Shown piece after piece: positions 51,835 through 61,865 of a stretch of DNA of 64,000 bases. Origin of the DNA: Clostridiales bacterium. GTDB lineage: Bacteria; Bacillota; Clostridia; Lachnospirales; JAQSXR01. Positions within the stretch are counted from its first letter, which is position 1. Each line of letters begins with the position of its first letter. The notes beneath the pieces are model-generated. The model made no database searches and was not told the origin of the DNA. It worked only from the letters and a program-made list of their open reading frames with translations. The stretch is from NCBI GenBank assembly GCA_029256575.1, contig JAQSXR010000023.1, positions 1 through 64,000 on the forward strand. The letters run 5' to 3'. Position numbers and translations under genes: made by a program.

Positions 51835-51886
51835 GCTGTTTCAAAAAATTCATACTGTCTATAACTTTGCCATATAAAGTACTTTT

Positions 51887-52129
51887 TTAAAGTTTATTAA
51901 TTTTACTTTTTGGATTCTTATTTACTTCAATTAAAGTATATATAAAAAATAGTCCCCAAGACAAAATAACATAAACAAGATATAAAGTAGTGAGTTTACC
52001 AAATTCTGTTAATACAAAAAATAAAGTAAATAATACAGGAATAATAAAAGACATTAATTTTTTATTTTTTCTTAATGATAATATTTCCAAAATTATTGCG
52101 AGTGTCCAAGTAAAAATTAGTAGTTTCAT
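51887..52129 (-). CDS. 80-aa membrane protein of the subtilase operon
   Basis: Three hydrophobic helices (about residues 1-18, 27-41 and 46-67) with KNKK and KNPKSK charged segments between and after them. A GGAGA site precedes the ATG and the gene lies 12 bases after the protease gene. It could be an immunity or processing partner for the protease or the secreted protein; that is only a contextual guess. Confidence 0.65.
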   Translation of the reverse strand: MKLLIFTWTLAIILEILSLRKNKKLMSFIIPVLFTLFFVLTEFGKLTTLYLVYVILSWGLFFIYTLIEVNKNPKSKINKL

Positions 52130-52141
52130 TGTATTCTCTCC

Positions 52142-53194
52142 TTAATTATAAATTTTGTTTGCCTCGTCAAAACATCGTTTTGCATCAATAATTCCAGAAG
52201 AGGCTACTTTATTGCTTAATGACTCTATATCCATACTACCACTTATTAATATTGATTTCAATGTATCAGTAGATAAATTGGGGTACTCACTCAATAATAA
52301 TGCTGCTATTCCAGTTACATATGCCGTAGCCATTGAAGTTCCATTTGAAAATATGAATTCTTTATCTGGTAACATGCTATATATATTTACCCCAGGAGCG
52401 GCTACATCAACAGTTAACCCATAACCAGAAAAATCATATAAAGCACCTTTATTATTTACGGCAGCTACAGAAATAATATTGTTTAAATCATAGCATGCTG
52501 GATATATAGGTGATTTTGATAGATCATTCATGTTTTTACCAGCTGAACAAACAAATAAAATATCATCATACTTTTGTATAGTTTGATACAGTTTATCATC
52601 ATTAATAAGAGAATCCCAACTAATATTAATTATTTGTACTCCCATCGTATATGCATATTCAATAGCAGATACAGCATCATCTAAACTACCCGACGAACCA
52701 GCAAAGCACTTTAGGGGCAATAGTTTTACAGCTGGTGCCACTCCGTAATAATTACCTTTATTATGTGAGCTTCCAATTATACCGGCAATAATAGTTCCAT
52801 GGTAATCTGCGAGAAAGTCACTATAAACATGATTGTTGTTATCATAGAAATTCCATCCAGAAATGTCATCAATATATCCATTTTTATCATCATCAATTGA
52901 GTTATTAGGTATTTCTAAATTGTTAACAAATATACTATTTTTAATACTAGAATTATTTATACTAATTCCAGTATCAATAATACCAACAATTACATCTTTT
53001 GAGCCCTTTGTCGTATTCCACACATCAAGGATATTGATATCAATACCTTTTTTGCCCTTAATCCCATTAATAGTTTGACCTTTATTATCAATAGCCCACT
53101 GCTTACCTGTGTAATTACCTAAAGACATTTTACTAATTAATAATGTTCCTAACGTTAATAAAAGAATAAATATAATATATTTTTTTTTAATCAT
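52142..53194 (-). CDS. secreted subtilisin-like serine protease (S8)
   Basis: 350 aa with an N-terminal signal or anchor (about residues 5-25). The catalytic triad is intact: D in VGIIDTGI, H in DYHGTIIAGIIG and S in SNGTSMATAYVTGIAAL. There is almost no pro-domain: the mature-like motif WAIDNKGQ begins near residue 33, so another chaperone or no propeptide may be used. Calcium-type DDDKNGYIDD is present. It acts outside the cell. It is the middle gene of a three-gene operon, 13 bases after the 335-aa secreted protein. Confidence 0.92.
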   Translation of the reverse strand: MIKKKYIIFILLLTLGTLLISKMSLGNYTGKQWAIDNKGQTINGIKGKKGIDINILDVWNTTKGSKDVIVGIIDTGISINNSSIKNSIFVNNLEIPNNSIDDDKNGYIDDISGWNFYDNNNHVYSDFLADYHGTIIAGIIGSSHNKGNYYGVAPAVKLLPLKCFAGSSGSLDDAVSAIEYAYTMGVQIINISWDSLINDDKLYQTIQKYDDILFVCSAGKNMNDLSKSPIYPACYDLNNIISVAAVNNKGALYDFSGYGLTVDVAAPGVNIYSMLPDKEFIFSNGTSMATAYVTGIAALLLSEYPNLSTDTLKSILISGSMDIESLSNKVASSGIIDAKRCFDEANKIYN

Positions 53195-53207
53195 TTTTTA
53201 ACCATTG

Positions 53208-54215
53208 CTAATATCTTATAGTATGTGATATTTGCGTACCCGTATCATATGCAGTACCAAAGGTAATTGAGGGCCCTGTTATAGAAATGCTCCCTCCACC
53301 AATTGCTACTACTTTATGAGCATATTGAGATACGATATTTGTATCATACCCCTGAAAACTTGTCTGATATATGCGAAAATTCACATGTCCACTTCTCATC
53401 CTTGTTGTTAATATTCCATTCATCCTACTTTGAGGAGAAGAATATGTAACACCTTTATTTGGTGTTTCAACACTGTTCCATATTGAACTAGTATAATATG
53501 TAGTATAACTAAAGAAAGGTGCTAGTCCAGAAATATTATAATATTCACTCTTTGAAGAATTATTAACATGATTTAAATTGCCACCCCAGCCAGCTACAAT
53601 TACATCATCAAATACGTCCCAATAATATGGCTTTAACCACTCATAGTTAATTGCAATAGTATAACTGGGATTTGTTGAACTGGTAGAATATTTTGCCTGT
53701 GTATATATCATTTCTGATGATGTAATACTACCTGATATTGTAGCTTTTTTAATAATTGCTTTTCTCTTAAATTCACTATTTTTTTCAAGCGCCTTACGTA
53801 ACACATTTATCTCATCTTTAGTCATATTGTATGTTTTTTGAAGATCACCATCCGAACAATTCTTAGTTTTTTCTATTTGATTTCTACACTTTTGTATTTC
53901 CTCTATCGTCAAACCACATTGAATTAATTCGCTATCATCTAAATTTACAACTGTTTGAATCTCTTCTAAGTTGTCAACCACCATTACATTCCAAGACAAT
54001 GAATTGTTTACTGGATCCACTTCTAGTGCGTTTGCCAATTGAATTATTTCTTCTTCTGGCAACACAGAAATTACCATTTGCGGATAACCTTTACTTAATA
54101 AATATTCATTTGCTAAATTCAATTCTAAAGTATTACTATTTTCTGCATTTACATTGATACAGCTACTTACAACTATTAACAAAATCAAAAATATACTAGT
54201 TAATTTCTTTCCCAT
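53208..54215 (-). CDS. 335-aa secreted protein of unknown function
   Basis: A clear signal peptide (MGKKLTSIFLILLIVVSSCI, cleavage after NVNA at about residue 24). The first half (25-160) is acidic and helical and may be a prodomain (LPEEEIIQLANALEVDP and on); the second half (165-335) is beta-rich, aromatic and serine/threonine-rich (INYEWLKPYYWDVFDDVIVAGWG and on), like a secreted adhesin or toxin body. I do not recognise the family. AAAGGAG precedes the ATG. The protease in the same operon could process it at the domain boundary. Confidence 0.7.
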   Translation of the reverse strand: MGKKLTSIFLILLIVVSSCINVNAENSNTLELNLANEYLLSKGYPQMVISVLPEEEIIQLANALEVDPVNNSLSWNVMVVDNLEEIQTVVNLDDSELIQCGLTIEEIQKCRNQIEKTKNCSDGDLQKTYNMTKDEINVLRKALEKNSEFKRKAIIKKATISGSITSSEMIYTQAKYSTSSTNPSYTIAINYEWLKPYYWDVFDDVIVAGWGGNLNHVNNSSKSEYYNISGLAPFFSYTTYYTSSIWNSVETPNKGVTYSSPQSRMNGILTTRMRSGHVNFRIYQTSFQGYDTNIVSQYAHKVVAIGGGSISITGPSITFGTAYDTGTQISHTIRY

Positions 54216-55173
54216 TATTTATATCTCCTTTTATATGTTTTTGTAATATCAATTTAAACCCCTAAAATATAAATGAAACTCCTTTTATGGATATTTTAAA
54301 ATTTTCAACTATATCATCTCCCATCTCAAATATTAAATTACTCTTACAAGCTAAAAAAATAGTAATCCTGTAGAATAAAAATAGTCGCAAATAATATAAG
54401 ATGTTTTTTACATCCATTATTATCTGCGACCTAGTTATTTAAGATTAAAACTAGTAGTCTTCTCGTGTTGTCAAATACCTATATGCCTCTGTAAAATGTT
54501 TTATAATCTAGAATACCTCTTAGTAACATACTAAATTTATATGCATACACAGATTTACTATTTTAAGAGTAATATACATTTATAATATTGTCAACCTAAT
54601 TATACAAAATTCCCTATTTTAATATATGTTTATTTTATTTTTTTACATATATATTATAACAAGACACTATATTACTTAAAATTTTATATTTATGGTAACA
54701 TATATATATGTTTTTATTACACTAAAGAATTATTATACATGCTTTGTGGCTTATAAGAAACATACTGCTTGAAGGTAAGGCAGCAAAATTTAATATTGAT
54801 ACACTCGTATTCTCATCCCCCTCCCTTAGTAGGTGTCCCCATCCCTTCCTGTTCTTTCATCTTTATTCCCAAAACATGAACAAGTCCACCTCATAACCTC
54901 CGGTAGAATACGAGTGTATCAATATAAAATTTTGCGTGACCGTCTGAAAGCAGTGTTTATGTTTCGTTAAGACACAATGAAAAATCGAACGAAGTGAGAT
55001 TTTTCATACTCTTGTGGCTTATAAGAAACATTGTAAGGCAGCAAAATTTAATATTAATACACTCGTATTCTCATCCCCCTCCCAAAAGGTGGACCCCCAC
55101 CCTTTCATGTTTTATGCATTATTCATATTTTCATTCATATATTAATTATATAATTATTAAAGGTGTGATTTTA
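54216..55173. other. 958-base interval without intact genes, repeat-rich at its right end
   Basis: 54216-54740 is very AT-rich with no gene on either strand. 54744-55083 holds direct and inverted repeats described separately. ATGAAAAATC and GATTTTTCAT at 54977-55006 form another hairpin. The ribosome site for the broken peptidoglycan-binding gene is at about 55160. Confidence 0.55.
54744..55083. repeat. direct repeat pair with an internal inverted copy
   Basis: 54744-54825 and 55012-55083 are near-identical direct repeats (TTGTGGCTTATAAGAAACAT, then GTAAGGCAGCAAAATTTAAT and on, ending in CATCCCCCTCCC); the first has an 11-base insertion. A 31-base part of the first copy (54783-54813) is repeated inverted at 54905-54935 with one mismatch. 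The unit could be a non-autonomous mobile element, a tandem duplication in progress, or an invertible control region. Confidence 0.82.
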
Positions 55174-56421
55174 TTGATTTATCCAGCAAATGTATCCACT
55201 GCCTCTACTGGTCGACTACGAATAAATCTGACTTCAAGTGTTGGCTTTGCCCCTGTTGAAAATGCTGAAATTTCTATTTCATATACAGGTACCGACTAAG
55301 TCTCGAGCCTTCAGCAGAACAACCTTATTCAGAGTACACAATATCTATAAATGCTGAAGGATACGAATCAGCAGTGATTACAGGAGTTCAAATTCTACCT
55401 ACCACTGAAGCTATTCAACAATTATCTATAAATTCTGTAAATGGAAATGGTAATGGAAATAGGAATGGTATTTCAAATGGAAATGGTATTTCAATTGGAA
55501 ATGGTATTTCAAATGGAAATGGTAATGTAAATAGAAATGGAGTTGCTACCCAGCAAGTTACTCCTGCCCCAGGAACAAGATCTATCGTGATTGGTCCACA
55601 TACTTTATATGGCGATTACCCTCCAAAGATTCCAGAATCAGAAGTAAAATCAGTCCAGGAAACTGGAGAAATTGTTCTTTCAAGTGTAGTTATTCCTGAA
55701 TTTGTTGTAGTTCATGATGGTCCTCCAACAGATGCAAGCGCTGCAAATTATCGTGTTCGCTATAAAGACTATATTAAAAATGTAGCTTCTAGTGAAATAT
55801 ATGCTACATGGCCTGTTGCAACAATCCAAGCAAATATACTTGCTATTATGTCTGTTGCCCTTAATCGAGTGTTTACAGAATGGTATACGGGTAAAGGGTT
55901 CAATTTTACTATAACAAGTTCTACTGCCTTTGACCAAAAATTTATCTACGGAAGAAATACCTATGCAAATATTAATAAAGAAGTAGATGAAATACTGCGA
56001 CGGGGTTAAGACTAATTGTCTAAGTAGAGGATGGATGACTCAATGGGGTTCAAAAGATTTAGGTGATCAGGGCTACACACCAATAAATATCATTAGAAAT
56101 TTCTATGGATCCAATATGTTTATTAACACCGCTCCTAGTGTTGCTGGCATTCCTTCTTCATTCCCTAACGTCACCTTAAGAGTTGGTTCAACTGGTGAAA
56201 ATGTTAGAATAATACAAAGACAATTAAATGCAATATCAGATAAATATCCTTTAATTCCAAAACTTAGAGTTGACGGTATTTTTGGTCCTAGGACTGAAGC
56301 AGCCGTTAAAACGTTCCAAGAAACATTTGATTTGACTCCTGATGGTGCTGTAGGAAAAGCTACATGGTATTCAATTTCAAATATATATGTAGCAGTAACA
56401 AGATTGGCTGAATTAGTATAA
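55174..56421 (+). pseudogene. peptidoglycan-binding domain protein broken by two internal deletions
   Basis: A TTG start at 55174 (AAGGTG upstream) opens YPANVSTASTGRLRINLTSS and reads to GTD, stop at 55299. The frame is recovered in another phase at LSLEPSAEQPYSEYTIS and runs through an N/G-rich linker and a domain with TWPVATIQANILAIMSVALN to 56009. It shifts again at YCDGVKTNCLSRGWMTQWGS and ends at 56421 with a peptidoglycan-binding repeat (GENVRIIQRQLNAI, DGIFGPRTEAAVKTFQ). Each junction lacks residues expected from the family (about 20 each), so these are deletions, not sequencing slips. Probably a former spore or cell-wall hydrolase-like protein. Confidence 0.82.
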
Positions 56422-56440
56422 TACTATAATGGTAAATACG

Positions 56441-56477
56441 CAAAAAAGAGCAACTAAATTCAAATTTTAGTTGCTCT
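56441..56477 (-). terminator. terminator of ilvE (converging genes)
   Basis: AGAGCAACTAAA (56447-56458) pairs with TTTAGTTGCTCT (56466-56477). The minus-strand tail is TTTTTT (plus A's at 56442-56447), so it mainly serves ilvE. Confidence 0.88.
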
Positions 56478-56523
56478 CACTAGTTACCGTATAGTTGATA
56501 AATTACTGGGTTTTTAAATTCTT

Positions 56524-57612
56524 TTATTTCACTTGAATGGTCCAATTCATTTCGTCTTCTACAATACCAGTTTGTATTCCTGTTACCGTATCATATAATC
56601 TTTGGCTTACTGCTCCTATTTTGTTGCCATTGATATGCATTATCTTATCTCCCCATTTTAGTTCACCAACTGGAGAAACAACTGCTGCCGTTCCTGTTCC
56701 AAAAGCTTCCTCAAGTTTACCATTTGTATATGCTTCGTAGATTTCATCTATTGAAATTCTTCTCTCAACAATAGGAACTCCCCACTTTTTGCAAAGTTGA
56801 ATAACTGAATCTCTCGTTACTCCAGGAAGAATGCTTCCATTAAGTTCTGGTGTCACAATTTCTCCATCAATCTTGAAGAAAATATTCATTGCTCCTACTT
56901 CTTCAATATATTTTCTATCCACACCATCAAGCCAAAGTACTTGTGAATATCCACCGTCATGAGCTTTAACCTGTGCTTTAATGCTTGCAACATAATTAGC
57001 TCCAGCCTTTGCTTCACCTAGTCCACCTTTTACCGCTCTTACAAATTCATCTTCAATCCAAATCTTAACTGGATTAAGTCCTTCTTTATAATAAGCACCT
57101 ACTGGACAAGTTATTATCATGAACTTGTATGTTTCAGAAGGTTTAACTCCTAAAAATGGATCAGTAGCTATAATAAATGGTCTAATGTATAAAGACGTAC
57201 CTGGTTTAGTAGGAATCCATTCTCTTTCCATTGAAACAAGTGCTTCTAACGCTTGTAGATAATCTTCTACTGGAATTTCAGGGATACATAATCTAACATT
57301 TGTATGATTCGATCTTTCTGCATTCTTGTTTGGTCTAAACATTCTGATTTCACCAGCATCATTTTTGTATGCTTTTAATCCTTCAAACATCTCTTGACCA
57401 TAGTGAAAAACCATTGCGGACGGTTCCAACGCAACAGGTTGATATGGGATTATTTTAGGATCATGCCAACCCTTTTTTGTTGAATAATCCATTACAAACA
57501 TATGATCTGTAAAATATGTTCCGAACACTAGATTATCAACCTCTGGTTTTTCTTTCGGCTGTGTGGTTTTTTCAATAGTAATATTAAGCAATCTCCTCAT
57601 CCTTCCAAACAT
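56524..57612 (-). CDS. ilvE: branched-chain amino acid aminotransferase
   Basis: 362 aa as drawn. Fold-type IV PLP enzyme with KPSETYKFMIITCPVGAYY, GGLGEAKAGANYVASIKAQ (PLP lysine in the AKAGANY region), LDGVDRKYIEEVGAMNIFF and GTAAVVSPVG. It interconverts valine, leucine and isoleucine with their keto acids using glutamate. The start is uncertain: the ATG at 57612 has no ribosome site, while GGAAGG and GAGGAG lie just downstream and favour a TTG at 57591 or a slightly later rare start. It is a single-gene unit. Confidence 0.95.
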   Translation of the reverse strand: MFGRMRRLLNITIEKTTQPKEKPEVDNLVFGTYFTDHMFVMDYSTKKGWHDPKIIPYQPVALEPSAMVFHYGQEMFEGLKAYKNDAGEIRMFRPNKNAERSNHTNVRLCIPEIPVEDYLQALEALVSMEREWIPTKPGTSLYIRPFIIATDPFLGVKPSETYKFMIITCPVGAYYKEGLNPVKIWIEDEFVRAVKGGLGEAKAGANYVASIKAQVKAHDGGYSQVLWLDGVDRKYIEEVGAMNIFFKIDGEIVTPELNGSILPGVTRDSVIQLCKKWGVPIVERRISIDEIYEAYTNGKLEEAFGTGTAAVVSPVGELKWGDKIMHINGNKIGAVSQRLYDTVTGIQTGIVEDEMNWTIQVK

Positions 57613-57793
57613 ATATTTTTATAATTAATTATCATTATTTATCAATTTTATAATAAAGTCAATACCTTGAATGAACTTTTATCATTTGACTAATTTTACA
57701 CTTGGAAACCAACATTATTTTATTCTCTGGAGATGCCCCCTCAAGTGATAATAGTTTCGCTCTATTCATTCTTGTCTACTTTACTTGTCTACT

Positions 57794-58279
57794 TTACTTT
57801 TCATATTTATAGACACCAAACACATAACCATTTGACTCTTTTTCTTCTTCTATATTTACTACTTTCCATTCCTTTTTTTCATCTAAGTTAGGAAAATACG
57901 TATCTACTTCAAAAGCATGCTTAATTTTACTAATATATGCTCTATTACATAATGGTTCGAATTGTTCGTAAATAGTTCCTCCACCAATTATAAAAACATC
58001 ATCCGTAGGGTATTTACTAATCTCTTCAAGAGCCTCTTCAAAACTATATACAAATGTCACACCCTCTACGGCATAGTCTTTATTATTCGTTATTACAATA
58101 TTTGTTCTATTTGGAAGCGGTTTCACATTTGGAAAGCTCTCAAGTGTCTTTCTTCCCATTACAACAATTTTACCTAATGTCTTTTCTTTGAATTGTGCTA
58201 AATCTGCAGGTATCCTAGCTAATAAATTACCGTTAATACCAATTCCCCAATTCTCATCCACTGCTACTATTAAATTCAT
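57794..58279 (-). CDS. folA: dihydrofolate reductase
   Basis: 161 aa, standard size. MNLIVAVDENWGIGINGNLL (substrate and NADPH pocket), VVMGRKTLESFP, NIVITNNKDY, and DVFIIGGGTIYEQF are all present. It regenerates tetrahydrofolate used by ThyA, which is encoded 64 bases upstream on the same strand, a common pairing. The 13-bp unit CTTGTCTACTTTA is duplicated at its 3' side (57770-57795). Confidence 0.97.
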   Translation of the reverse strand: MNLIVAVDENWGIGINGNLLARIPADLAQFKEKTLGKIVVMGRKTLESFPNVKPLPNRTNIVITNNKDYAVEGVTFVYSFEEALEEISKYPTDDVFIIGGGTIYEQFEPLCNRAYISKIKHAFEVDTYFPNLDEKKEWKVVNIEEEKESNGYVFGVYKYEK

Positions 58280-58343
58280 TATTCAATCACCTACTAATCA
58301 ATTTTATTATAATCTACGTTCATAAAGTCTATCAACATTATTT

Positions 58344-59174
58344 CTATACTGCAACTGGGATATCCACAATTTTAGGCCCTTTTTGGTAATTTTCAAGCTT
58401 GAAATCATCTACCGTAAACTTATAAAAGTCAGTTATGTCCTTATTTATTATTAATTTAGGGGCTTCATAAGTAGGCCTCTTGATTAATTCTTCAACAATT
58501 GGTATATGCCTATCATAAATATGTGCATCTGCTATAACATGAACAAATTCTCCAACTTCAAGTCCACTCACTTGAGCAAACATGTGTATTAATACAGCGT
58601 ACTGTACCACATTCCAATTATTTGCTACTAAAACATCTTGAGAACGTTGATTCAGAATGCCGTTTAGACGATTATCTGTGACATTAAATGTCATACTATA
58701 TGCGCAAGGATAGAGGTTCATCTCATGCAAATCTTGGTGTGCATATATATTAGTCATAATTCTTCTACTATATGGATTATTTTGAAGATCGAATAGAACT
58801 CGATCCACTTGATCAAATTCACCTTCACTATATTTATGCTTAACACCTAATTGATACCCATAGGCTTTTCCAATAGATCCTGTTTCATCTGCCCAACTAT
58901 CCCAAATATGGCTACTTAGGTCATTCACATTGTTTGATTTTTTTTGCCAAATCCAAAGTATTTCATCAATCGCTGATTTAATCCCAGTAGGTCTTAACGT
59001 CATTATTGGAAATTCTTTCGATAAATCATACCTATTTACCACACCAAACTTCTTTATCGTGTGAGCAGATATTCCATCTTCCCACTTAGGTCGTACTACT
59101 TGTCCCTCAGAACTATAACCATTATCTATTATATCTCTACACATATCTATAAATATATTATCTGCAATCGACAT
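58344..59174 (-). CDS. thyA: thymidylate synthase
   Basis: 276 aa from the ATG at 59174, set by GGAGG 7 bases upstream; the open frame to 59219 is an extension without a ribosome site. It has MTLRPTGIKSAIDEILWIW, NPYSRRI (phosphate-binding arginines), the nucleophile in LYPCAYSMTF and NQRSQDVLVANNWNVVQYA. It methylates dUMP to dTMP with methylene-THF. Upstream of folA, with which it forms the dTMP cycle. Confidence 0.97.
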   Translation of the reverse strand: MSIADNIFIDMCRDIIDNGYSSEGQVVRPKWEDGISAHTIKKFGVVNRYDLSKEFPIMTLRPTGIKSAIDEILWIWQKKSNNVNDLSSHIWDSWADETGSIGKAYGYQLGVKHKYSEGEFDQVDRVLFDLQNNPYSRRIMTNIYAHQDLHEMNLYPCAYSMTFNVTDNRLNGILNQRSQDVLVANNWNVVQYAVLIHMFAQVSGLEVGEFVHVIADAHIYDRHIPIVEELIKRPTYEAPKLIINKDITDFYKFTVDDFKLENYQKGPKIVDIPVAV

Positions 59175-59308
59175 ATTAACACCTCCATATATTTTAAGAA
59201 CGTATATCACAAAAAGCAATATACGTTCTTAATTATAAACTTTATCTTCTTACCTGTAAATCATATTTCTAATTTCCATTTCGTATATCTCTATGAAATG
59301 TATTATTA

Positions 59309-59374
59309 ATGAATTTGTATTATTTATGTACTGTTTTATTTATGAATTTGTATTATTTATGTACTGTATTATTC
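59309..59374. repeat. 33-bp tandem repeat, about two copies
   Basis: A unit starting ATGAATTTGTATTATTTATG occurs at 59309 and again at 59342, the second copy ending imperfectly. It lies between thyA and nrdD. Confidence 0.85.
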
Positions 59375-59399
59375 ATATAATCTCTTACATTAATACTAC

Positions 59400-61769
59400 T
59401 TAAGATAAATATTTGCTTATATTTGAAGCTCCAACATATTTCTCTGCTTTACCGTTATTTAGAACTATTAAGGTTGGGGCTTGCATAATACCATATTGTT
59501 CTGCTAAATCTGGATTCTCTTCCGCATCCACAACTGCATAATCAACACTACCAAGCATTTCTTTTGCTACTTTACAATTTGGGCAAGTTTTTGTTGTAAA
59601 GAGAAATTTTTGTGTACCTTCTGGTGTAAATGTAACACTCACTACTTCTCTTTCAGAAACTACTTTTTCATTCCCTAAATCTAATCTTAACTTTGTATTA
59701 TCAACAATATATTCTTTTCTGTTCTTAAACTCTTGTGTTTTACCATCATTCCAATGTTGAACTGGTCTATAATATCCTGTAATACGGCTGTAAACTTCAG
59801 TTGCACTGCCACAATGAGGACAAGTATAGACTTCACCGCTTATGTATCCATGTTCTCTACAGATTGAATATGTTGGTGATAATGTATAGTAAGGTAATTT
59901 ATAATTGTCCGCTATAACCTTAACAAACTTTGCTGCTGCCTTCCAATCTGGAAGTTTTTCTCCTAAGAAAGCATGAAATACGGTTCCGGAAGTATACTTT
60001 GTTTGGAATTCATCTTGGATATCCAAGGCTTCAAATACATCATCTGTATATTCAACTGGTAAATGTGAACTATTTGTATAGAATGGAGTATCTCCCTTTT
60101 TACCAGCTGTTTTAATCTCTGGCCAACGTTTTTTATCATGTTTTGCAAGTCTAAAGCTAGTTGATTCTGCTGGTGTTGCTTCAAGGTTATATAAATCTCC
60201 ATATTGTTCTTGATAATCGGATAATCTTTCTCTCATAAAATCAAGTACTTTTACTCCAAATTCTTGTGTTGTTGAATCTATCATATCTTTTCCTAGCCAT
60301 CTTGCATTTAAGCCTACTTCATTCATTCCAAGTAGCCCGATTGTTGAGAAATGGTTGCTAAAAGATCCTAAATATCTCTTTGTATATGGATATAAGCCTT
60401 CTTCTAACAATTTAGAGATTACTTCTCTCTTTGTAGATAATGATCTTGCTGCTATATCCATCATTCTACCTAATTTTTCGAAGAATTCTTGTTCATTTGT
60501 TGCAACATATGCAATTCTTGGTAAATTAATCGTAACAACTCCAACTGATCCTGTACTCTCCCCTGAACCAAAGAAACCGCCTGTTTTTCTTCTTAGCTCT
60601 CTTAAATCCAGTCTTAATCTACAGCACATACTTCGAACATCACTTGGTTCCATATCACTGTTTACGAAGTTTGAAAAATAAGGAGTACCATATTTAGATG
60701 TCATCTCAAATAATAATTTATTATTTTCCGTCTCTGACCAATCAAAATCGTTTGTTATTGAATATGTTGGTATTGGATATTGAAATCCTCTACCACTTGC
60801 ATCGCCTTCTATCATGACTTCAATAAATGCTTTATTGATTACATCCATTTCAGCTTTACAATCTTTATATTTAAAGTTCATTTCCTTACCACCAACGATT
60901 GCTGGTAACTCTGCAAGGTCATTTGGAACGGTCCAATCTAATGTGATATTACTAAATGGGCTTTGTGTTCCCCATCTACTTGGAGTATTTACTCCAAATA
61001 TGAATGATTGAATACATTGTTTTACTTCTTTATAACTGAGACTATCTACTTTTACGAATGGTGCTAAATATGTATCAAAAGAGGAAAATGCTTGAGCCCC
61101 CGCCCATTCATTTTGCATGATCCCTAAGAAGTTCACCATTTGATTGCATAGCGTAGATAAATGTCCTGCAGGAGAAGATGTGATTTTCCCAGGTATCCCA
61201 CCTAATCCCTCTTGGATTAATTGTTTGAGAGACCATCCTGCACAATATCCAGTTAACATAGATAAATCATGTATATGCATATCACCATTTCTATGTGCAT
61301 TTGCAATTTCTTCATCATAAACTTCGCTTAACCAGTAATTAGCAGTAATTGCTCCTGAATTATGTAAAATAAGTCCACCTACTGAATATGTTACTGTTGA
61401 GTTTTCTTTCACTCTCCAATCTTCTTCATTCACATAACTGTTTACGATTTCTTTATAATCAAGAATCGTTGACTTCATATTTCTTATTTTTTCTCGTTGT
61501 TTACGGTATAAAATATAAGCCTTCGCCACATCCGTATACCCAGCTGCCTCAAGTACATGTTCTACACTATCTTGTATATCTTCAACTGTTACGAGTGTAT
61601 TTTTAATCTTATTTTGGAAATCAGCGGTTACCCTAAGACTCAATATATCTAATATCTCTTTGCTGTAATATTTCCCAGTTGCTACAAAAGCTTTTGTTAT
61701 TGCATCGTTTATCTTTGCTAAGTCGAATCTTGCGACCTCGCCATCTCTTTTTACGACTTTAAATTCCAT
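59400..61769 (-). CDS. nrdD: anaerobic ribonucleoside-triphosphate reductase with C-terminal redoxin domain
   Basis: 789 aa. An ATP-cone (residues 1-90, VVKRDGEVARFDLAKINDAI) is followed by the NrdD barrel (about 110-650), zinc-like CREHGYISGEVYTCPHCG and the glycyl-radical segment VYSRITGYYRP (likely G665). The last 66 residues form a thioredoxin/glutaredoxin-like domain with active site C729-P-N-C732 and APTLIV (the cis-proline). Such fusions suggest reduction by a redoxin rather than formate. It makes dNTPs without oxygen. The activase NrdG is not in this window. The start follows GGAGGAG. Confidence 0.95.
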   Translation of the reverse strand: MEFKVVKRDGEVARFDLAKINDAITKAFVATGKYYSKEILDILSLRVTADFQNKIKNTLVTVEDIQDSVEHVLEAAGYTDVAKAYILYRKQREKIRNMKSTILDYKEIVNSYVNEEDWRVKENSTVTYSVGGLILHNSGAITANYWLSEVYDEEIANAHRNGDMHIHDLSMLTGYCAGWSLKQLIQEGLGGIPGKITSSPAGHLSTLCNQMVNFLGIMQNEWAGAQAFSSFDTYLAPFVKVDSLSYKEVKQCIQSFIFGVNTPSRWGTQSPFSNITLDWTVPNDLAELPAIVGGKEMNFKYKDCKAEMDVINKAFIEVMIEGDASGRGFQYPIPTYSITNDFDWSETENNKLLFEMTSKYGTPYFSNFVNSDMEPSDVRSMCCRLRLDLRELRRKTGGFFGSGESTGSVGVVTINLPRIAYVATNEQEFFEKLGRMMDIAARSLSTKREVISKLLEEGLYPYTKRYLGSFSNHFSTIGLLGMNEVGLNARWLGKDMIDSTTQEFGVKVLDFMRERLSDYQEQYGDLYNLEATPAESTSFRLAKHDKKRWPEIKTAGKKGDTPFYTNSSHLPVEYTDDVFEALDIQDEFQTKYTSGTVFHAFLGEKLPDWKAAAKFVKVIADNYKLPYYTLSPTYSICREHGYISGEVYTCPHCGSATEVYSRITGYYRPVQHWNDGKTQEFKNRKEYIVDNTKLRLDLGNEKVVSEREVVSVTFTPEGTQKFLFTTKTCPNCKVAKEMLGSVDYAVVDAEENPDLAEQYGIMQAPTLIVLNNGKAEKYVGASNISKYLS

Positions 61770-61865
61770 AATTACTTCTCCTCCCGATAATTATATTACT
61801 TATAGTTTGCGTTCCCCAAAGAACCTTCCTTATCAATAGTACCACACCAAATAATGTCAGTCAAC

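Larger units (their letters stand above)
51372..51886. other. AT-rich interval with hairpins
   Basis: 515 bases with no convincing gene. It contains a 20-bp perfect inverted repeat at 51579-51624 (ATTCATAATTCAGATAAA arm, six-base loop, no T-run) and the minus-strand terminator at 51798-51834. Frames in 51343-51543 are low-complexity and lack ribosome sites. Confidence 0.5.
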
